Of a stretch of DNA of 64,000 nucleotides, positions 45,974-55,211 are shown one piece after another. Made by a program: the position numbers and the translations under genes. The stretch is taken from assembly GCF_945915485.1 (NCBI RefSeq), contig NZ_CAMEFJ010000004.1, positions 1 to 64,000 on the forward strand, in the 5' to 3' direction. The notes below the pieces were generated by a model. The model searched no databases and was not told the DNA's origin. It saw only the letters and a program-made list of their open reading frames with translations. The number at the start of each line of letters is the position of its first letter. The first letter of the stretch is position 1. The stretch is from an uncultured Agrococcus sp. (GTDB lineage Bacteria; Actinomycetota; Actinomycetes; Actinomycetales; Microbacteriaceae).

Positions 45974-48900
45974 GTGGCTAGCCCCGCAGACTCGAACGAG
46001 TTCGGTGCCAACGAATGGCTCGTAGACGAGCAGTACGAACTGTATCGACAGGATAAGAACAAGGTTGCCAAGTCCTGGTGGCCGATTCTCGAACGATACG
46101 CGGCGGAACGATCGGGCGGTTCAGGCGAGAGCGAGCCGACCGAGCCCGCTTCCGCATCCAAGGGTGCAACGCCTGCGAAGTCCGCCCCTACCGCCCCGAA
46201 ACCGCCGTCCCCTCCCGCCGAGAGCGCTCCTGCCAAGTCGACCCAGCCGGCAGCGAAGCAGGAAAAGCAGCCGGTGCAGCAGCAGAGCAGCGAACAGACC
46301 ACGGGCGCATCGACAATCGCCGCGAAGACGACGAAGCAGCCGGCTCGCCCTACCCCCGTCCCGGCCGAGGCGAAGGCGAAGAAGGACTCTTCGAAGGACG
46401 GCGATCAGGCCAATGAGCCGGTTCGCACTCCCCTGCGAGGTCTGCCGAAGACCCTCGCGGCGAACATGGACGAATCGCTTACGGTCCCGACCGCGACCAG
46501 CGTTCGCACGATTCCCGCGAAACTGATGATCGACAACCGCATTGTTATCAACAACCATCTGCGCCGCACTCGCGGTGGCAAGGTCTCGTTCACGCACCTC
46601 ATCGGCTACGCGCTCATCCAGGCGCTCAAGATCTTCCCGAGCCAGAACGTCTCGTACGACGTTGTGGACGGCAAGCCGACGCTCGTGCAGCACCAGGATG
46701 TCAACCTCGGCATCGCGATCGATCTCCCCAAGCCCGATGGCTCGCGCGCGCTGCTGGTGCCCAGCATCAAGAAAACGCAGTCCATGGACTTCCAGGACTA
46801 CTTGAACGCGTACGAGGACGTCGTCAAGCGCACTCGCGGCAACAAGCTGTCGGCTGCCGACTTCGCGGGCACCACGATCTCGCTGACGAACCCCGGTGGA
46901 ATCGGCACTGTGCACTCTGTTCCTCGGCTCATGAAGGGGCAGGGTTGCATAATCGGTGCGGGTGCTCTCGATTACCCGGCCGAGTTCGAGGGAACATCGC
47001 CAGAGCGTCTCGCAGATTCCGGTATCGGCAAGACGATTACGCTGACGTCCACCTACGATCACCGCGTTATCCAGGGAGCCGGCAGCGGCGAGTTCCTGAA
47101 GATCGTCCACCAAATGCTCATCGGTGAGATGGACTTCTACCGCGATATCTTCGCCGACCTGCGCATCCCCTACGAGCCCATCCGCTGGACGACGGACGTC
47201 AACGTAGAGCCCAGCACCGAACTCTCCAAGCAGACTCGCGTGAGCCAGCTCATCGGCGCCTACCGCACCAACGGTCACCTCATGGCCGACATCGATCCGC
47301 TCGAGTACGTGCAACGCACCCACCCCGACCTCGAAATCGAGCACCACGGGCTCTCGTTCTGGGACCTCGACCGTGAGTTCGTGGTCGGCGGGTTCGGTGG
47401 TAAGCGTCAGGCGCTGCTGCGCGACGTTCTCGGTGTCCTCCGCGACACGTACTGCCGCACGACGAGTGTCGAGTACATGCACATCTCGGATCCTGCCCAG
47501 CGCAAGTGGTTCCAGGCGCACCTCGAGGTGCCCTATGTCAAGCCGACGCACGATGAGCAGATGCGGATTCTCGGCAAACTGAACCAGGCCGAGTCCTTCG
47601 AGACGTTCCTGCAGACCAAGTTCGTCGGGCAGAAACGATTCAGTCTCGAAGGAACCGAGTCGATGATCGCCTTCCTCGACGCCGTCCTCGCGGGCGCCGC
47701 GGAGCAGAGCCTGCACTCGGTCGCGATCGGGATGCCCCACCGCGGCCGACTGAACGTACTCTCGAACATCGCGGGCAAGACGTACGCCCAGATCTTCCAG
47801 GAGTTCGAGGGCGCCGCCTCGTACAACGGCTCCGGTGACGTGAAGTACCACTTGGGCACGGAGGGCACCTTCACGAGTGCATCCGGTGCGCAGATTCCCG
47901 TCTACCTCGCCGCGAATCCCTCGCACCTTGAGGCCGTCGACGGCGTGCTCGAGGGCATCGTCAGAGCGAAGCAGGACAGCCTCGGCGACGGGCAGTTCTC
48001 CGTCCTCCCGATCCTGGTCCACGGTGACGCTGCCATGGCCGGTCAGGGCGTCGTCTTCGAGACGCTGCAGATGTCGCAGCTGCGTCCCTACCGCACGGGT
48101 GGCACGATCCACCTGATCGCGAACAACCAGGTCGGTTTCACAACGCCCCCGAAGGACGGCCGCTCCTCCACCTACGCGAGCGATATCGCGAAGGCGATCG
48201 AGGCCCCCGTCTTCCATGTCAACGGCGACGACCCAGAAGCCGTCGTGCGCGTTGCGGAACTGGCTTTCCAGTACCGCCAGGAGTTCAACCGCGACATCGT
48301 CATCGACCTCATTTCGTACCGTCGACGCGGCCACAACGAAGGCGACGACCCTACGATGACGCAGCCGCTCATGTACTCGCTCATCGAGGCGAAGCGCTCC
48401 GTCCGTACCCTGTACGCCGAGAACCTCGTCGGTCGCGGCGACATCACGGTGGAAGAGTACGAGCAGGCGCAGGCCGACTTCCAGGACCGGCTCGAGCGAG
48501 CGTTCCAGGAGACCCACGAGGCCACGACAGGATCCATGCCTGTCGTCACCTCCACACCGGAAACGCCGCTGACTGGAGCACCCGACGACACGGGCGTCTC
48601 CGTGTCGACGATCGAGTCCGTCGCCAAGGCCCACGCGAATCCGCCGGAGGGCTTCACGGTGCACCCGAAGGTCGCACAGCTGCTGAAGAAACGCGTGCAG
48701 ATGAGCTCGGACGGGAACATCGATTGGGCGTACGGCGAACTCTTGGCGCTCGGGTCCCTCCTGATGGAGGGGAAGCCCGTTCGCATGTCCGGTCAGGACA
48801 CGCGGCGTGGAACATTCGTGCAGCGCCACGCGGTCATGCACGACAAGGCGAACGGTCAGGAATGGTTGCCGCTTGCCAACATCGGTGAATCGCAGGGCCG

Positions 48901-49738
48901 GCTCTCGATTTACGATTCGTTCTTGAGCGAATACGCGACCATGGCTTTCGAATACGGATACTCCGTAGAAAATGCGGAGGCCCTGGTTCTCTGGGAAGCG
49001 CAGTTCGGAGACTTCGCGAACGGTGCGCAGATAGTCATCGACGGGTTCATCGCCGCCGGCGAGCAGAAATGGGAACAGGAGTCGAGCCTCACGCTGCTGC
49101 TCCCCCATGGCTACGAGGGCGCCGGCCCCGATCATTCATCGGGTCGCCTGGAACGCTTCCTGCAGCTCGCGGCGCAACAGAACATGACGATCGCGCGCCC
49201 CTCGACGCCCGCATCCTATTTCCACCTGCTGCGTCGTCAGGCATACGCGCGTCCTCGCAAACCGCTCATCATCTTCACCCCGAAGGCGATGCTGCGACTG
49301 CGGGATGCCGTGAGCCCCGTTGACGCGTTCACGTCCGGACGCTTCGAAGCCGTTCTCGATGACAGTGGTGTCCAGGACAAGGAACGCATACGTCGCGTAC
49401 TGATCGCGAGTGGAAAGATCGTCTACGACCTGCGTCAGGAGATCGCGAAGCGCGAGCTCGACGACGTCGCGATCGTCCGACTCGAGCAGCTCTACCCGCT
49501 GGATGTCGAACGCATCAACGAGATCCTCGACCAGTACCCGAACGCGGAGCTGATTGCCGTGCAGGAGGAGCCGCTCAACCAGGGTTCGTGGCCGTTCATT
49601 CACCACAACCTGCCGAAGCACCTCCACGGTCGCACGCTGCGGGGTGTCGGTCGCGCACCGTCTGCGAGCCCCGCGACGGGTTCACCGAAACGCTCGGCAG
49701 CAGAGCTGGTGCAGATCCTCGACGAAGCGCTCTCCTAG
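45974..49738 (+). CDS. kgd: Multifunctional 2-oxoglutarate dehydrogenase E1/E2 (Kgd)
   Basis: 1254 residues. Actinobacterial fusion of E1 and an E2-type acyltransferase. A short SucA N-terminus (NEWLVDEQYELYRQ) is followed by an Ala/Pro/Lys/Gln linker (~48-148), the E2 catalytic domain (~155-390) with YDHRVIQGAGSGEF (361-374), and the thiamine-diphosphate E1 part: GMPHRGRLNVLSNIAGK, GDVKYHLGT, VHGDAAMAGQGVV, ANNQVGFTTPP and YRRRGHNEGDDP. It works with shared E2/E3 components in the TCA cycle and may act as a decarboxylase or carboligase. GTG start. Followed by the 68-bp palindromic element. Confidence 0.96.
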   Translation: MASPADSNEFGANEWLVDEQYELYRQDKNKVAKSWWPILERYAAERSGGSGESEPTEPASASKGATPAKSAPTAPKPPSPPAESAPAKSTQPAAKQEKQPVQQQSSEQTTGASTIAAKTTKQPARPTPVPAEAKAKKDSSKDGDQANEPVRTPLRGLPKTLAANMDESLTVPTATSVRTIPAKLMIDNRIVINNHLRRTRGGKVSFTHLIGYALIQALKIFPSQNVSYDVVDGKPTLVQHQDVNLGIAIDLPKPDGSRALLVPSIKKTQSMDFQDYLNAYEDVVKRTRGNKLSAADFAGTTISLTNPGGIGTVHSVPRLMKGQGCIIGAGALDYPAEFEGTSPERLADSGIGKTITLTSTYDHRVIQGAGSGEFLKIVHQMLIGEMDFYRDIFADLRIPYEPIRWTTDVNVEPSTELSKQTRVSQLIGAYRTNGHLMADIDPLEYVQRTHPDLEIEHHGLSFWDLDREFVVGGFGGKRQALLRDVLGVLRDTYCRTTSVEYMHISDPAQRKWFQAHLEVPYVKPTHDEQMRILGKLNQAESFETFLQTKFVGQKRFSLEGTESMIAFLDAVLAGAAEQSLHSVAIGMPHRGRLNVLSNIAGKTYAQIFQEFEGAASYNGSGDVKYHLGTEGTFTSASGAQIPVYLAANPSHLEAVDGVLEGIVRAKQDSLGDGQFSVLPILVHGDAAMAGQGVVFETLQMSQLRPYRTGGTIHLIANNQVGFTTPPKDGRSSTYASDIAKAIEAPVFHVNGDDPEAVVRVAELAFQYRQEFNRDIVIDLISYRRRGHNEGDDPTMTQPLMYSLIEAKRSVRTLYAENLVGRGDITVEEYEQAQADFQDRLERAFQETHEATTGSMPVVTSTPETPLTGAPDDTGVSVSTIESVAKAHANPPEGFTVHPKVAQLLKKRVQMSSDGNIDWAYGELLALGSLLMEGKPVRMSGQDTRRGTFVQRHAVMHDKANGQEWLPLANIGESQGRLSIYDSFLSEYATMAFEYGYSVENAEALVLWEAQFGDFANGAQIVIDGFIAAGEQKWEQESSLTLLLPHGYEGAGPDHSSGRLERFLQLAAQQNMTIARPSTPASYFHLLRRQAYARPRKPLIIFTPKAMLRLRDAVSPVDAFTSGRFEAVLDDSGVQDKERIRRVLIASGKIVYDLRQEIAKRELDDVAIVRLEQLYPLDVERINEILDQYPNAELIAVQEEPLNQGSWPFIHHNLPKHLHGRTLRGVGRAPSASPATGSPKRSAAELVQILDEALS

Positions 49739-49778
49739 CTCGCTGGCGACGCAATCCTCCTCCCCTTTGTTCTCAGCA

Positions 49779-49846
49779 CACTTCTCGGTCTATACATGGA
49801 ATGAACGCGCTATACCGGCGTGTCGCCATGCATAGACCGAGAAGTG
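49779..49846. repeat. 68-bp palindromic element, copy 2
   Basis: Perfect 15-bp terminal inverted repeats (CACTTCTCGGTCTAT / ATAGACCGAGAAGTG) with a 38-bp centre. It is the reverse complement of the element at 24190-24257 apart from about seven substitutions, and again lies between convergent gene ends (kgd and rsrA). Confidence 0.85.
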
Positions 49847-49938
49847 CTACTACCTGAGAGGGCGGGAAGAGGGACGCCGGAGATGTCCGAGCACAAAGGT
49901 GCTCGAGGCAAGGCGCTGTCGAGATTGTGCGAGTGTCG

Positions 49939-50205
49939 TTAGCTGTGGCCGGCCTGCGCCTCACGAATAGCATCGAGGATGCGGTCGCGCAGCTGCTCGG
50001 GAGCCGCCTCTTTGCACGCCCCCTTGAGGGCGTTCGAAAGCGTCACTCCAACCGTGTGCTCGTCCCGGCACTCCTGGCAGCCGTCCAAGTGCGCCCTGAT
50101 GTCGCTCGCGTCTTCTGCGCACAGCTCGCCGTGCATGTACTCTTCCAGCTCCCGACGGGCTTTCTCACAAGCTTGATCTGGCGCCTGCTGGGCCTCGGTG
50201 GTCAT
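49939..50205 (-). CDS. rsrA: Anti-sigma factor of the RsrA zinc redox family
   Basis: 88 residues. The zinc-binding anti-sigma motif H-x3-C-x2-C is present as HLDGCQEC (39-46), with the further conserved Cys at 12 and 29. RsrA holds SigR until disulfide stress (mycothiol depletion) oxidises these cysteines and expels zinc. The ATG overlaps the sigR stop (ATGA), so the pair is made stoichiometrically. Confidence 0.94.
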   Translation of the reverse strand: MTTEAQQAPDQACEKARRELEEYMHGELCAEDASDIRAHLDGCQECRDEHTVGVTLSNALKGACKEAAPEQLRDRILDAIREAQAGHS

Positions 50206-50819
50206 GCGGTCTCCTTCGTAGTCATACCCTGCTGGCTCGCGTAGTCCGCGAGCAGTTCGCGTAGTTGGCGACGGCCGCGATGCAGGCGGCTCATTACCGT
50301 TCCAACCGGGGTATGCATGATCTCTGCAGTCTCTGCGTATGAAAGGCCTTCGACGTCCACCCAATACACAACCATCCTGCGGTCTTCCGGAAGCGACTGG
50401 AGCGCATCCTTGACGACACCGGACGGCATCCGATCGATCGCTTCGGCCTCTGCGGAGCGCGAGTGAGAGGCCGTTATCGAATCGGAATCCCCGACCTGCC
50501 AGTCCTCCATCTCGTCGAGCGCGTTCTGTCTCGGTTCTCGTTGGGCTTTTCGATACTGATTGATGTAGGTGTTGGTCTGTATGCGATACAGCCACGCCTT
50601 GAGGTTCGTTCCCTGTGTGAATGAGTCGAAAGCGGCATAGGCTTTCGCAAACGTCTCTTGCACGAGGTCTGCCGCATCCGCCGGATTGCGCGTCATGCGC
50701 ATACCCGCGGCGTACAGCGCGTCCGTGTACTGCAGTGCCTCGTCGACGAAGCGAGCACGCTTATCTTCGCTGGTCATCGATATCGAGTCTAGAGATCTCT
50801 CGCGCAGCTGTGTTGTCAT
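50202..50819 (-). CDS. sigR: ECF sigma factor SigR/SigH (thiol-oxidative stress)
   Basis: 205 residues. Region 2 reads [20 protein letters not shown] and [20 protein letters not shown] (~43-92); region 4 reads [40 protein letters not shown]. These match the SigR/SigH group that drives thioredoxin and mycothiol genes. ATG 50819 is supported by AGGAGGG just upstream and by the promoter geometry; an internal ATG at 50777 might give a shorter form, as described for Streptomyces SigR. Divergent from aroA. Confidence 0.95.
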   Translation of the reverse strand: MTTQLRERSLDSISMTSEDKRARFVDEALQYTDALYAAGMRMTRNPADAADLVQETFAKAYAAFDSFTQGTNLKAWLYRIQTNTYINQYRKAQREPRQNALDEMEDWQVGDSDSITASHSRSAEAEAIDRMPSGVVKDALQSLPEDRRMVVYWVDVEGLSYAETAEIMHTPVGTVMSRLHRGRRQLRELLADYASQQGMTTKETA

Positions 50820-50839
50820 GCATCCCTCCTGCTGGGAGC

Positions 50840-50866
50840 AACAGCGCAGTTCGCGCGGGCATTCCC
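50840..50866 (-). promoter_or_regulatory. Sigma-R autoregulatory promoter of sigR-rsrA
   Basis: On the minus strand GGGAAT (50861-50866), exactly 18 nt, then GTT (50840-50842): the SigR/SigH consensus GGGAAT-N18-GTT with no mismatch. It lies 20 nt before the ATG of sigR, with AGGAGGG between. Positive autoregulation of sigR is established in Streptomyces and Mycobacterium; here it is inferred from sequence. Confidence 0.85.
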
Positions 50867-50918
50867 GTGCACACAGTCCATCAACAGGAAGTCACGAACC
50901 AGACTAGATTGGAGAGTG

Positions 50919-52235
50919 ATGGATGCTCCGCTCTCAAATGCCTGGTCTGCGCCGCGCGCGACAACGGCTCTCGACGCCCAGATCGACCTGCCAGGTTCGA
51001 AGTCGCTCACCAACCGCGAACTGGTGCTGGCAGCTCTTGCCGACGGCCCCAGCCGCCTCCTGCGCCCCCTGCATTCACGGGATGCGCAGCTCATGGTGGA
51101 GGGCCTTCGCGCGCTCGGCTCCATGATCGAGCCGGTTGCCGGCGATGGCGCCTACGGCAGCGACCTGATCATCACCCCGGGAGCCGCGGGCGGTTCGATC
51201 TCGATCGATGTCGGGCTAGCGGGTACTGCAATGCGTTTCCTGCCGTTCGTCGCTGCCCTATCGTCGGCAACGGTGCACTTCGATGGCGACCCGCACGCTC
51301 GCATGCGCCCGATGCGCGAAACCATCGAATCGCTGCGCGCGCTCGGCGCGATCGTCGAAGACGAGGGCCGCGATGCGCTGCCCTTCTCGGTGCAGGGTTC
51401 GGGAGGGCTCATTGGCGGCTCGCTCACGATCGACGCATCCCGCTCCAGCCAGTTCGTCTCCGCTCTGCTGCTGGCGGCTCCCCGGTTCGAACGCGGGCTC
51501 ACCATCACCCACAGCGGAGATCGGCTACCGTCGCTCCCCCACATCGAGATGACGCTCGAGGCCCTTCGTCATCGCGGTGTCGACGCGAGCGCAATCGGCG
51601 ACATGTCGTGGAGAGTGGAGCCAGGGCCGATCGGGGCACGCGACACTCGCATCGAACCCGACCTGTCAAATGCTGCGCCATTCCTCGCGGCCGCCCTTGT
51701 CGCCGGCGGTGACGTTTCGGTGCGGCACTGGCCGGAGAAGACAACGCAGGTGGGAGCGTTGCTGCCTGATCTTCTGCGCGGGCTCGGGGCTGACGTCCAC
51801 GTCGATTCGTCATGCAGTGTCTCGGGCGGCGCCGGCGCACTCGGAGGAAGACGCTTCAGAGGCGGAGCGATCGAAATGGGTCACGCCGGCGAGCTATCGC
51901 CCACGATCGCGGTGCTCGGCATGATCTGCGATGCACCTCTGACGATTACCGGCATCGGTCACACGCGCGGCCACGAGACCGATCGTCTCGAAGCCATCAG
52001 AGCCAATCTGACCCGGATGGGTGCACGGTGCGAAGTCACCGACGATGCGATCACCGTGTATCCGATGGAGCGTCTCCCCTCCGGCCGAGCGGAGTGGGAG
52101 GCCTTCGCCGATCACCGCATCGCGACGTCCGGCGCGCTGCTCGGCTTGCTGTGGGACGTCGAAGTGGACGACATAGACGCGACGTCGAAGACGATCCCCG
52201 AGTTCGCGGAACTGTGGGGGGCCATGGTCCGGTGA
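50919..52235 (+). CDS. aroA: 3-phosphoshikimate 1-carboxyvinyltransferase (EPSP synthase)
   Basis: 438 residues. Sixth step of the shikimate pathway. Motifs: LPGSKSLTNRELVLAALADG (~22-41), the phosphoenolpyruvate-site LAGTAMRFLPFVAAL, DGDPHARMRPMRE (~125-137) and a C-terminal DHRIATSGALLG. Starts at either adjacent GTG (50916) or ATG (50919) behind GGAG. Its stop overlaps the rsgA GTG as GTGA. aroA beside sigR/rsrA is the normal arrangement in Micrococcales. Confidence 0.95.
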   Translation: MDAPLSNAWSAPRATTALDAQIDLPGSKSLTNRELVLAALADGPSRLLRPLHSRDAQLMVEGLRALGSMIEPVAGDGAYGSDLIITPGAAGGSISIDVGLAGTAMRFLPFVAALSSATVHFDGDPHARMRPMRETIESLRALGAIVEDEGRDALPFSVQGSGGLIGGSLTIDASRSSQFVSALLLAAPRFERGLTITHSGDRLPSLPHIEMTLEALRHRGVDASAIGDMSWRVEPGPIGARDTRIEPDLSNAAPFLAAALVAGGDVSVRHWPEKTTQVGALLPDLLRGLGADVHVDSSCSVSGGAGALGGRRFRGGAIEMGHAGELSPTIAVLGMICDAPLTITGIGHTRGHETDRLEAIRANLTRMGARCEVTDDAITVYPMERLPSGRAEWEAFADHRIATSGALLGLLWDVEVDDIDATSKTIPEFAELWGAMVR

Positions 52236-53272
52236 GCTGGCTGAGCGACTACGACGACCCGTACGAGGAGTACGACGAGTCGATGGTGCGAGAGCGCCCG
52301 AATCCGAAAGCCAATCGACCGAGGACGAAACAGCGCCCCGACCACGAAGACGCCGAGATCGGCTTCGTCACCAGTGTCGATCGCGGCCGCTACACCGTCG
52401 TGGTTCGGGAGGGCACACTGAAGGAGCGGACGACCACCTGTACTCGAGCGAGGGAGCTGCGTAACGATGCCATCGTGGCAGGCGACCGGGTGGACGTCGT
52501 CGGCGACACGAGCGGAGACTCCGGAACTCTCGCCCGAATCGTGCGCATCAGGGATAGGGAAACCCTGCTGCGCAGGAGCGCAGACGACGCCGACGACTTC
52601 GAGCGCGTTATCGTCGCCAATGCAGACACGATGCTCATGGTCTCAGCGGCCGCCGATCCCCTTCCTCGCCCCAGACTGATCCATCGTTATCTCGTGGCGG
52701 CGTACGACGCAGGTATAACTCCTGTGCTCGTCGTAACCAAGATCGATCTGGCGGATCCGGCACCGCTGCTCGCGCACTTCGAGGGCCTGGAAATCGAGAC
52801 CTTCACGTCGTCGTCAGCCAACCCTCCTCTTGAGGCGCTCCGAGCACGACTCGACGGCCACATCTCCGTCGCCATCGGCCACTCGGGGGTCGGCAAGTCT
52901 ACGCTGGTCAACGCGCTGGTTCCCGATGCGCACAGAGCCATCGGACACGTCAACGCAGTGACGGGACGCGGACGGCATACTTCGTCTTCGACGGCAAGCT
53001 ATCGCCTGGGAAACGGATGGATAATCGACACCCCCGGCGTGCGTTCGTTCGGGCTGGGCCACGTCGACATCGACAGCGTCATCGCAGCCTTCCCAGTTCT
53101 CGCAGGGCTCGCGCTCCGTTGCCCCCGCGGATGCACTCACCTTGAGGATGCGCCCGACTGCGCAATGGCCGAAGCCGCCGCGAGTGGCGAAGCGGATGCG
53201 AATCTCGTCGCCAGTATGCAGTCGATGCTGGCGACCCTGGTGCAGGCGAGGTCAGAGCGTTACGAACTCTGA
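52232..53272 (+). CDS. rsgA: Ribosome small-subunit-dependent GTPase RsgA
   Basis: 346 residues. 30S maturation GTPase. N-terminal OB-fold, then the circularly permuted GTPase motifs: G4 VVTKIDLADP (~168-177), G1 IGHSGVGKSTLVNALVPDAH (~212-231), G3 DTPGVRSFG (~265-273), and the C-terminal zinc-binding CPRGCTHLEDAPDC (~292-305). The GTG start forms a GTGA overlap with the aroA stop, showing coupling; the open frame continues far upstream through aroA in another frame and is not used. Confidence 0.95.
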   Translation: MSWLSDYDDPYEEYDESMVRERPNPKANRPRTKQRPDHEDAEIGFVTSVDRGRYTVVVREGTLKERTTTCTRARELRNDAIVAGDRVDVVGDTSGDSGTLARIVRIRDRETLLRRSADDADDFERVIVANADTMLMVSAAADPLPRPRLIHRYLVAAYDAGITPVLVVTKIDLADPAPLLAHFEGLEIETFTSSSANPPLEALRARLDGHISVAIGHSGVGKSTLVNALVPDAHRAIGHVNAVTGRGRHTSSSTASYRLGNGWIIDTPGVRSFGLGHVDIDSVIAAFPVLAGLALRCPRGCTHLEDAPDCAMAEAAASGEADANLVASMQSMLATLVQARSERYEL

Positions 53273-53279
53273 CCTCGCC
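53245..53279. terminator. Hairpin at the rsgA 3' end
   Basis: Perfect 13-bp stem GGCGAGGTCAGAG / CTCTGACCTCGCC with a 9-nt loop (53245-53279). It spans the rsgA stop codon and lies just before the convergent lipoprotein gene, consistent with a bidirectional terminator. Confidence 0.75.
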
Positions 53280-53286
53280 CCGGCCA

Positions 53287-53811
53287 TCAGTAGATGGAGA
53301 CGCTCACCCATTCGTAGTCCTCGTGGTACATGACGAACACCCAGTAGTCTCCGATGGTGATCGAAGTGCTGAAGTGCTCATCCTCATCCTGGTAGTCGAG
53401 GGTCGCGCCGGGAACGTCGAGCAGTTCGTCAACGTAGTCCTCGTAGAAGTCACGGTCACCGTCAACGAGATAGAAATCGGTGCCGTCTTCACCCTCGATG
53501 GGGGTTCCGGAAGGCTTCGGAATCTCGTCCGGCCACTCCCCGCTGTCGGCGTTGTTGTCATCGTTGTTGTCATCGTCGGTCTGATCGTCGTTATCGTCAC
53601 GGTCGTCGTCCGGGGGCGACGGCACGAGATCGACATCGGGGAATTCGGAGTCGTCCGGGTCGGAGTCGTCGTTGTTCTGATCGTCGGTCTCTGTGATCTC
53701 CGAATCGTCCGGCCTATCGTCGCCGAGAAGATTCGGGAGGAATACGCAACCGGAAAGCGAGGCTGTCACCATCCCCGCCAGTAGCGCTATTGCAAGGGTT
53801 CGACGTGGCAT
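53287..53811 (-). CDS. Acidic lipoprotein, paralogue A of a tandem trio
   Basis: 174 residues. Lipoprotein signal peptide ending LSGC (Cys22), then an Asp/Asn-rich linker (about 30-90, with runs of D and N), then a ~85-residue C-terminal domain starting EWPDEIPKPSGTP (~92-104) followed by FYLVDGDRDFYEDYVDELLD and ITIGDYWVFVMYHEDYEW. That domain recurs in the next two genes; I do not recognise it as a named family. Surface-anchored, function unknown. ATG 53811 is chosen for its AAGGA element and signal peptide. Confidence 0.8.
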   Translation of the reverse strand: MPRRTLAIALLAGMVTASLSGCVFLPNLLGDDRPDDSEITETDDQNNDDSDPDDSEFPDVDLVPSPPDDDRDDNDDQTDDDNNDDNNADSGEWPDEIPKPSGTPIEGEDGTDFYLVDGDRDFYEDYVDELLDVPGATLDYQDEDEHFSTSITIGDYWVFVMYHEDYEWVSVSIY

Positions 53812-53962
53812 GGCGTTCCTTCCGAAATCAAGATTCATGGCCGTCTGTGATTGTGTCGACCACGCAGCGTCAGTAACTTGCCGTTGCCGTTGTGGTTCTG
53901 ACGAAAGCGTACTGATCGGTTCTGGGCGAAGCCTGGAGACTCCCTCATTGTCTGCAGGATGC

Positions 53963-54475
53963 TCAGCGCCTCGGCGTGATCGTCACGCTCAGCTGATCGG
54001 AGTCGTCGTGAAACATGACGAAGACGTCGTAATCGCCTATATAGAGCCATGCGATGTCATAGCTCGAGTCACTCGTGTCACGCTCTTCGACATCGGGAAG
54101 CGCCAGCAACTCCTCAACGTACGCTTCGAAGGTCCCTCGGTCTGCCGGAACAAGATAGAACTCCGCCGTATCCGAGTATGGAGAGGGCTCGCCGGGAGGC
54201 TTTGGAATCTCCTCCGGCCAGTCGTCGACAGCGTCTGGCGCCGTGGTTTCTTCCCGCTGCCCTTCGGGGCTCGTCGTACCGCGCGGTGGCGCGGGCGTCG
54301 CCCCTTCGAATTCCGAGGGCGTATCGCCGTCGTGGGCGCTTTCCGTTTCGCCCGGTGCTTCATGAGGAGGCGCGTTCCCTCCCGCCAGGGACGGCAGGAA
54401 AATGCAGCCCGATACTGAAGCCGTCACGGCCGTCAACAACGCTGTGAGCAGCAGCTTCCTGTTTCTTCGGCCCAT
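53963..54475 (-). CDS. Acidic lipoprotein, paralogue B of a tandem trio
   Basis: 170 residues. Lipobox VSGC (Cys24), a shorter P/E/T-rich linker, then the shared domain: DDWPEEIPKPPGEPSPYSD, EFYLVPADRGTFEAYVEELL and LYIGDYDVFVMFHDDSDQLS. An in-frame ATG at 54499, whose A is also the last base of the TGA of the upstream paralogue, would add eight residues; either start keeps the signal peptide. Function unknown. Confidence 0.75.
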   Translation of the reverse strand: MGRRNRKLLLTALLTAVTASVSGCIFLPSLAGGNAPPHEAPGETESAHDGDTPSEFEGATPAPPRGTTSPEGQREETTAPDAVDDWPEEIPKPPGEPSPYSDTAEFYLVPADRGTFEAYVEELLALPDVEERDTSDSSYDIAWLYIGDYDVFVMFHDDSDQLSVTITPRR

Positions 54476-54498
54476 CCGTGTTGCAGAACTCCTTCCCA

Positions 54499-54972
54499 TC
54501 AGGAAAGCATCACCGTAATGAAGCTGTCACTGCCTTCTTCGGCGAAGACGATGATCATGTCGAATTCGCCGATGCGGAATACCGCGCCATCGGTTTCCTG
54601 CGTTGAGCTGTGAATCTCTTCCGCGTCCCGAAGTTCTCGAATCTCGTCGAGGTATTCGAGGTACGCGTCACGGTCGGCAGGAACCATGTAAAAGGTCGGT
54701 GTATCGAAGCCGGGAACGGGCGAACCGGGAGGCTGTGGGATCGACAGGGGCCACTCCTCAAGCCCTTCCCCATCGGGGTCCGGTTCAGTCGGCACGGGAT
54801 CGGTCGGTAGCGTCTCCTCGTCGGTCTCCGTGGGCTCGGGGCTTTCCGTCTCGGAGCAGCAAGGGGTTTCAATAGGCTCGTCGTCGTCGGAGGGGCCCAG
54901 GAATACACAGCCCGTCAACGTGGCAGTTGTGACCCCCGCGAGGAGTGCCAGCGTGAGTATCCGACGTGCCAT
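54499..54972 (-). CDS. Acidic lipoprotein, paralogue C of a tandem trio
   Basis: 157 residues. Lipobox LTGC (Cys22), a linker with an ETPCCSETES segment adding two further cysteines, an acidic/Pro/Thr stretch, then the shared domain: LEEWPLSIPQPPGSPVPGFD, FYMVPADRDAYLEYLDEIRE and FRIGEFDMIIVFAEEGSDSF. First gene of the three on the minus strand, with an AAGGA ribosome-binding site; B may be translated by coupling. Function unknown. Confidence 0.78.
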   Translation of the reverse strand: MARRILTLALLAGVTTATLTGCVFLGPSDDDEPIETPCCSETESPEPTETDEETLPTDPVPTEPDPDGEGLEEWPLSIPQPPGSPVPGFDTPTFYMVPADRDAYLEYLDEIRELRDAEEIHSSTQETDGAVFRIGEFDMIIVFAEEGSDSFITVMLS

Positions 54973-55211
54973 GATGATCCTTTCCCGGCTGTTCGTATTG
55001 CCAAGGTAATCGAAATTGCCGACAGCGGGCTGTGTAGCAGCTTCACGCTACCCGTCACGACCGCGATCCGGTCGAAAGGCCGCGATGCATGACGTAGGTC
55101 AGCCTATCGCCTGGAGGCTCATCCTTCGTGCCCGCACGTGCCGCTTGTTCGCTCGGCGGAGTTCGCTTGTGGGGTACGCCTGAACGCTTCTCCGAGCTGT
55201 AGCGTAGAAAC

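Noticed and set aside
46121..49135. A 1004-codon open frame on the minus strand opposite kgd
   Set aside because: It is the antisense shadow of the strongly conserved kgd gene; its translation is R/V/L/D-rich with no recognisable domain. GC-rich coding DNA often leaves such frames open.
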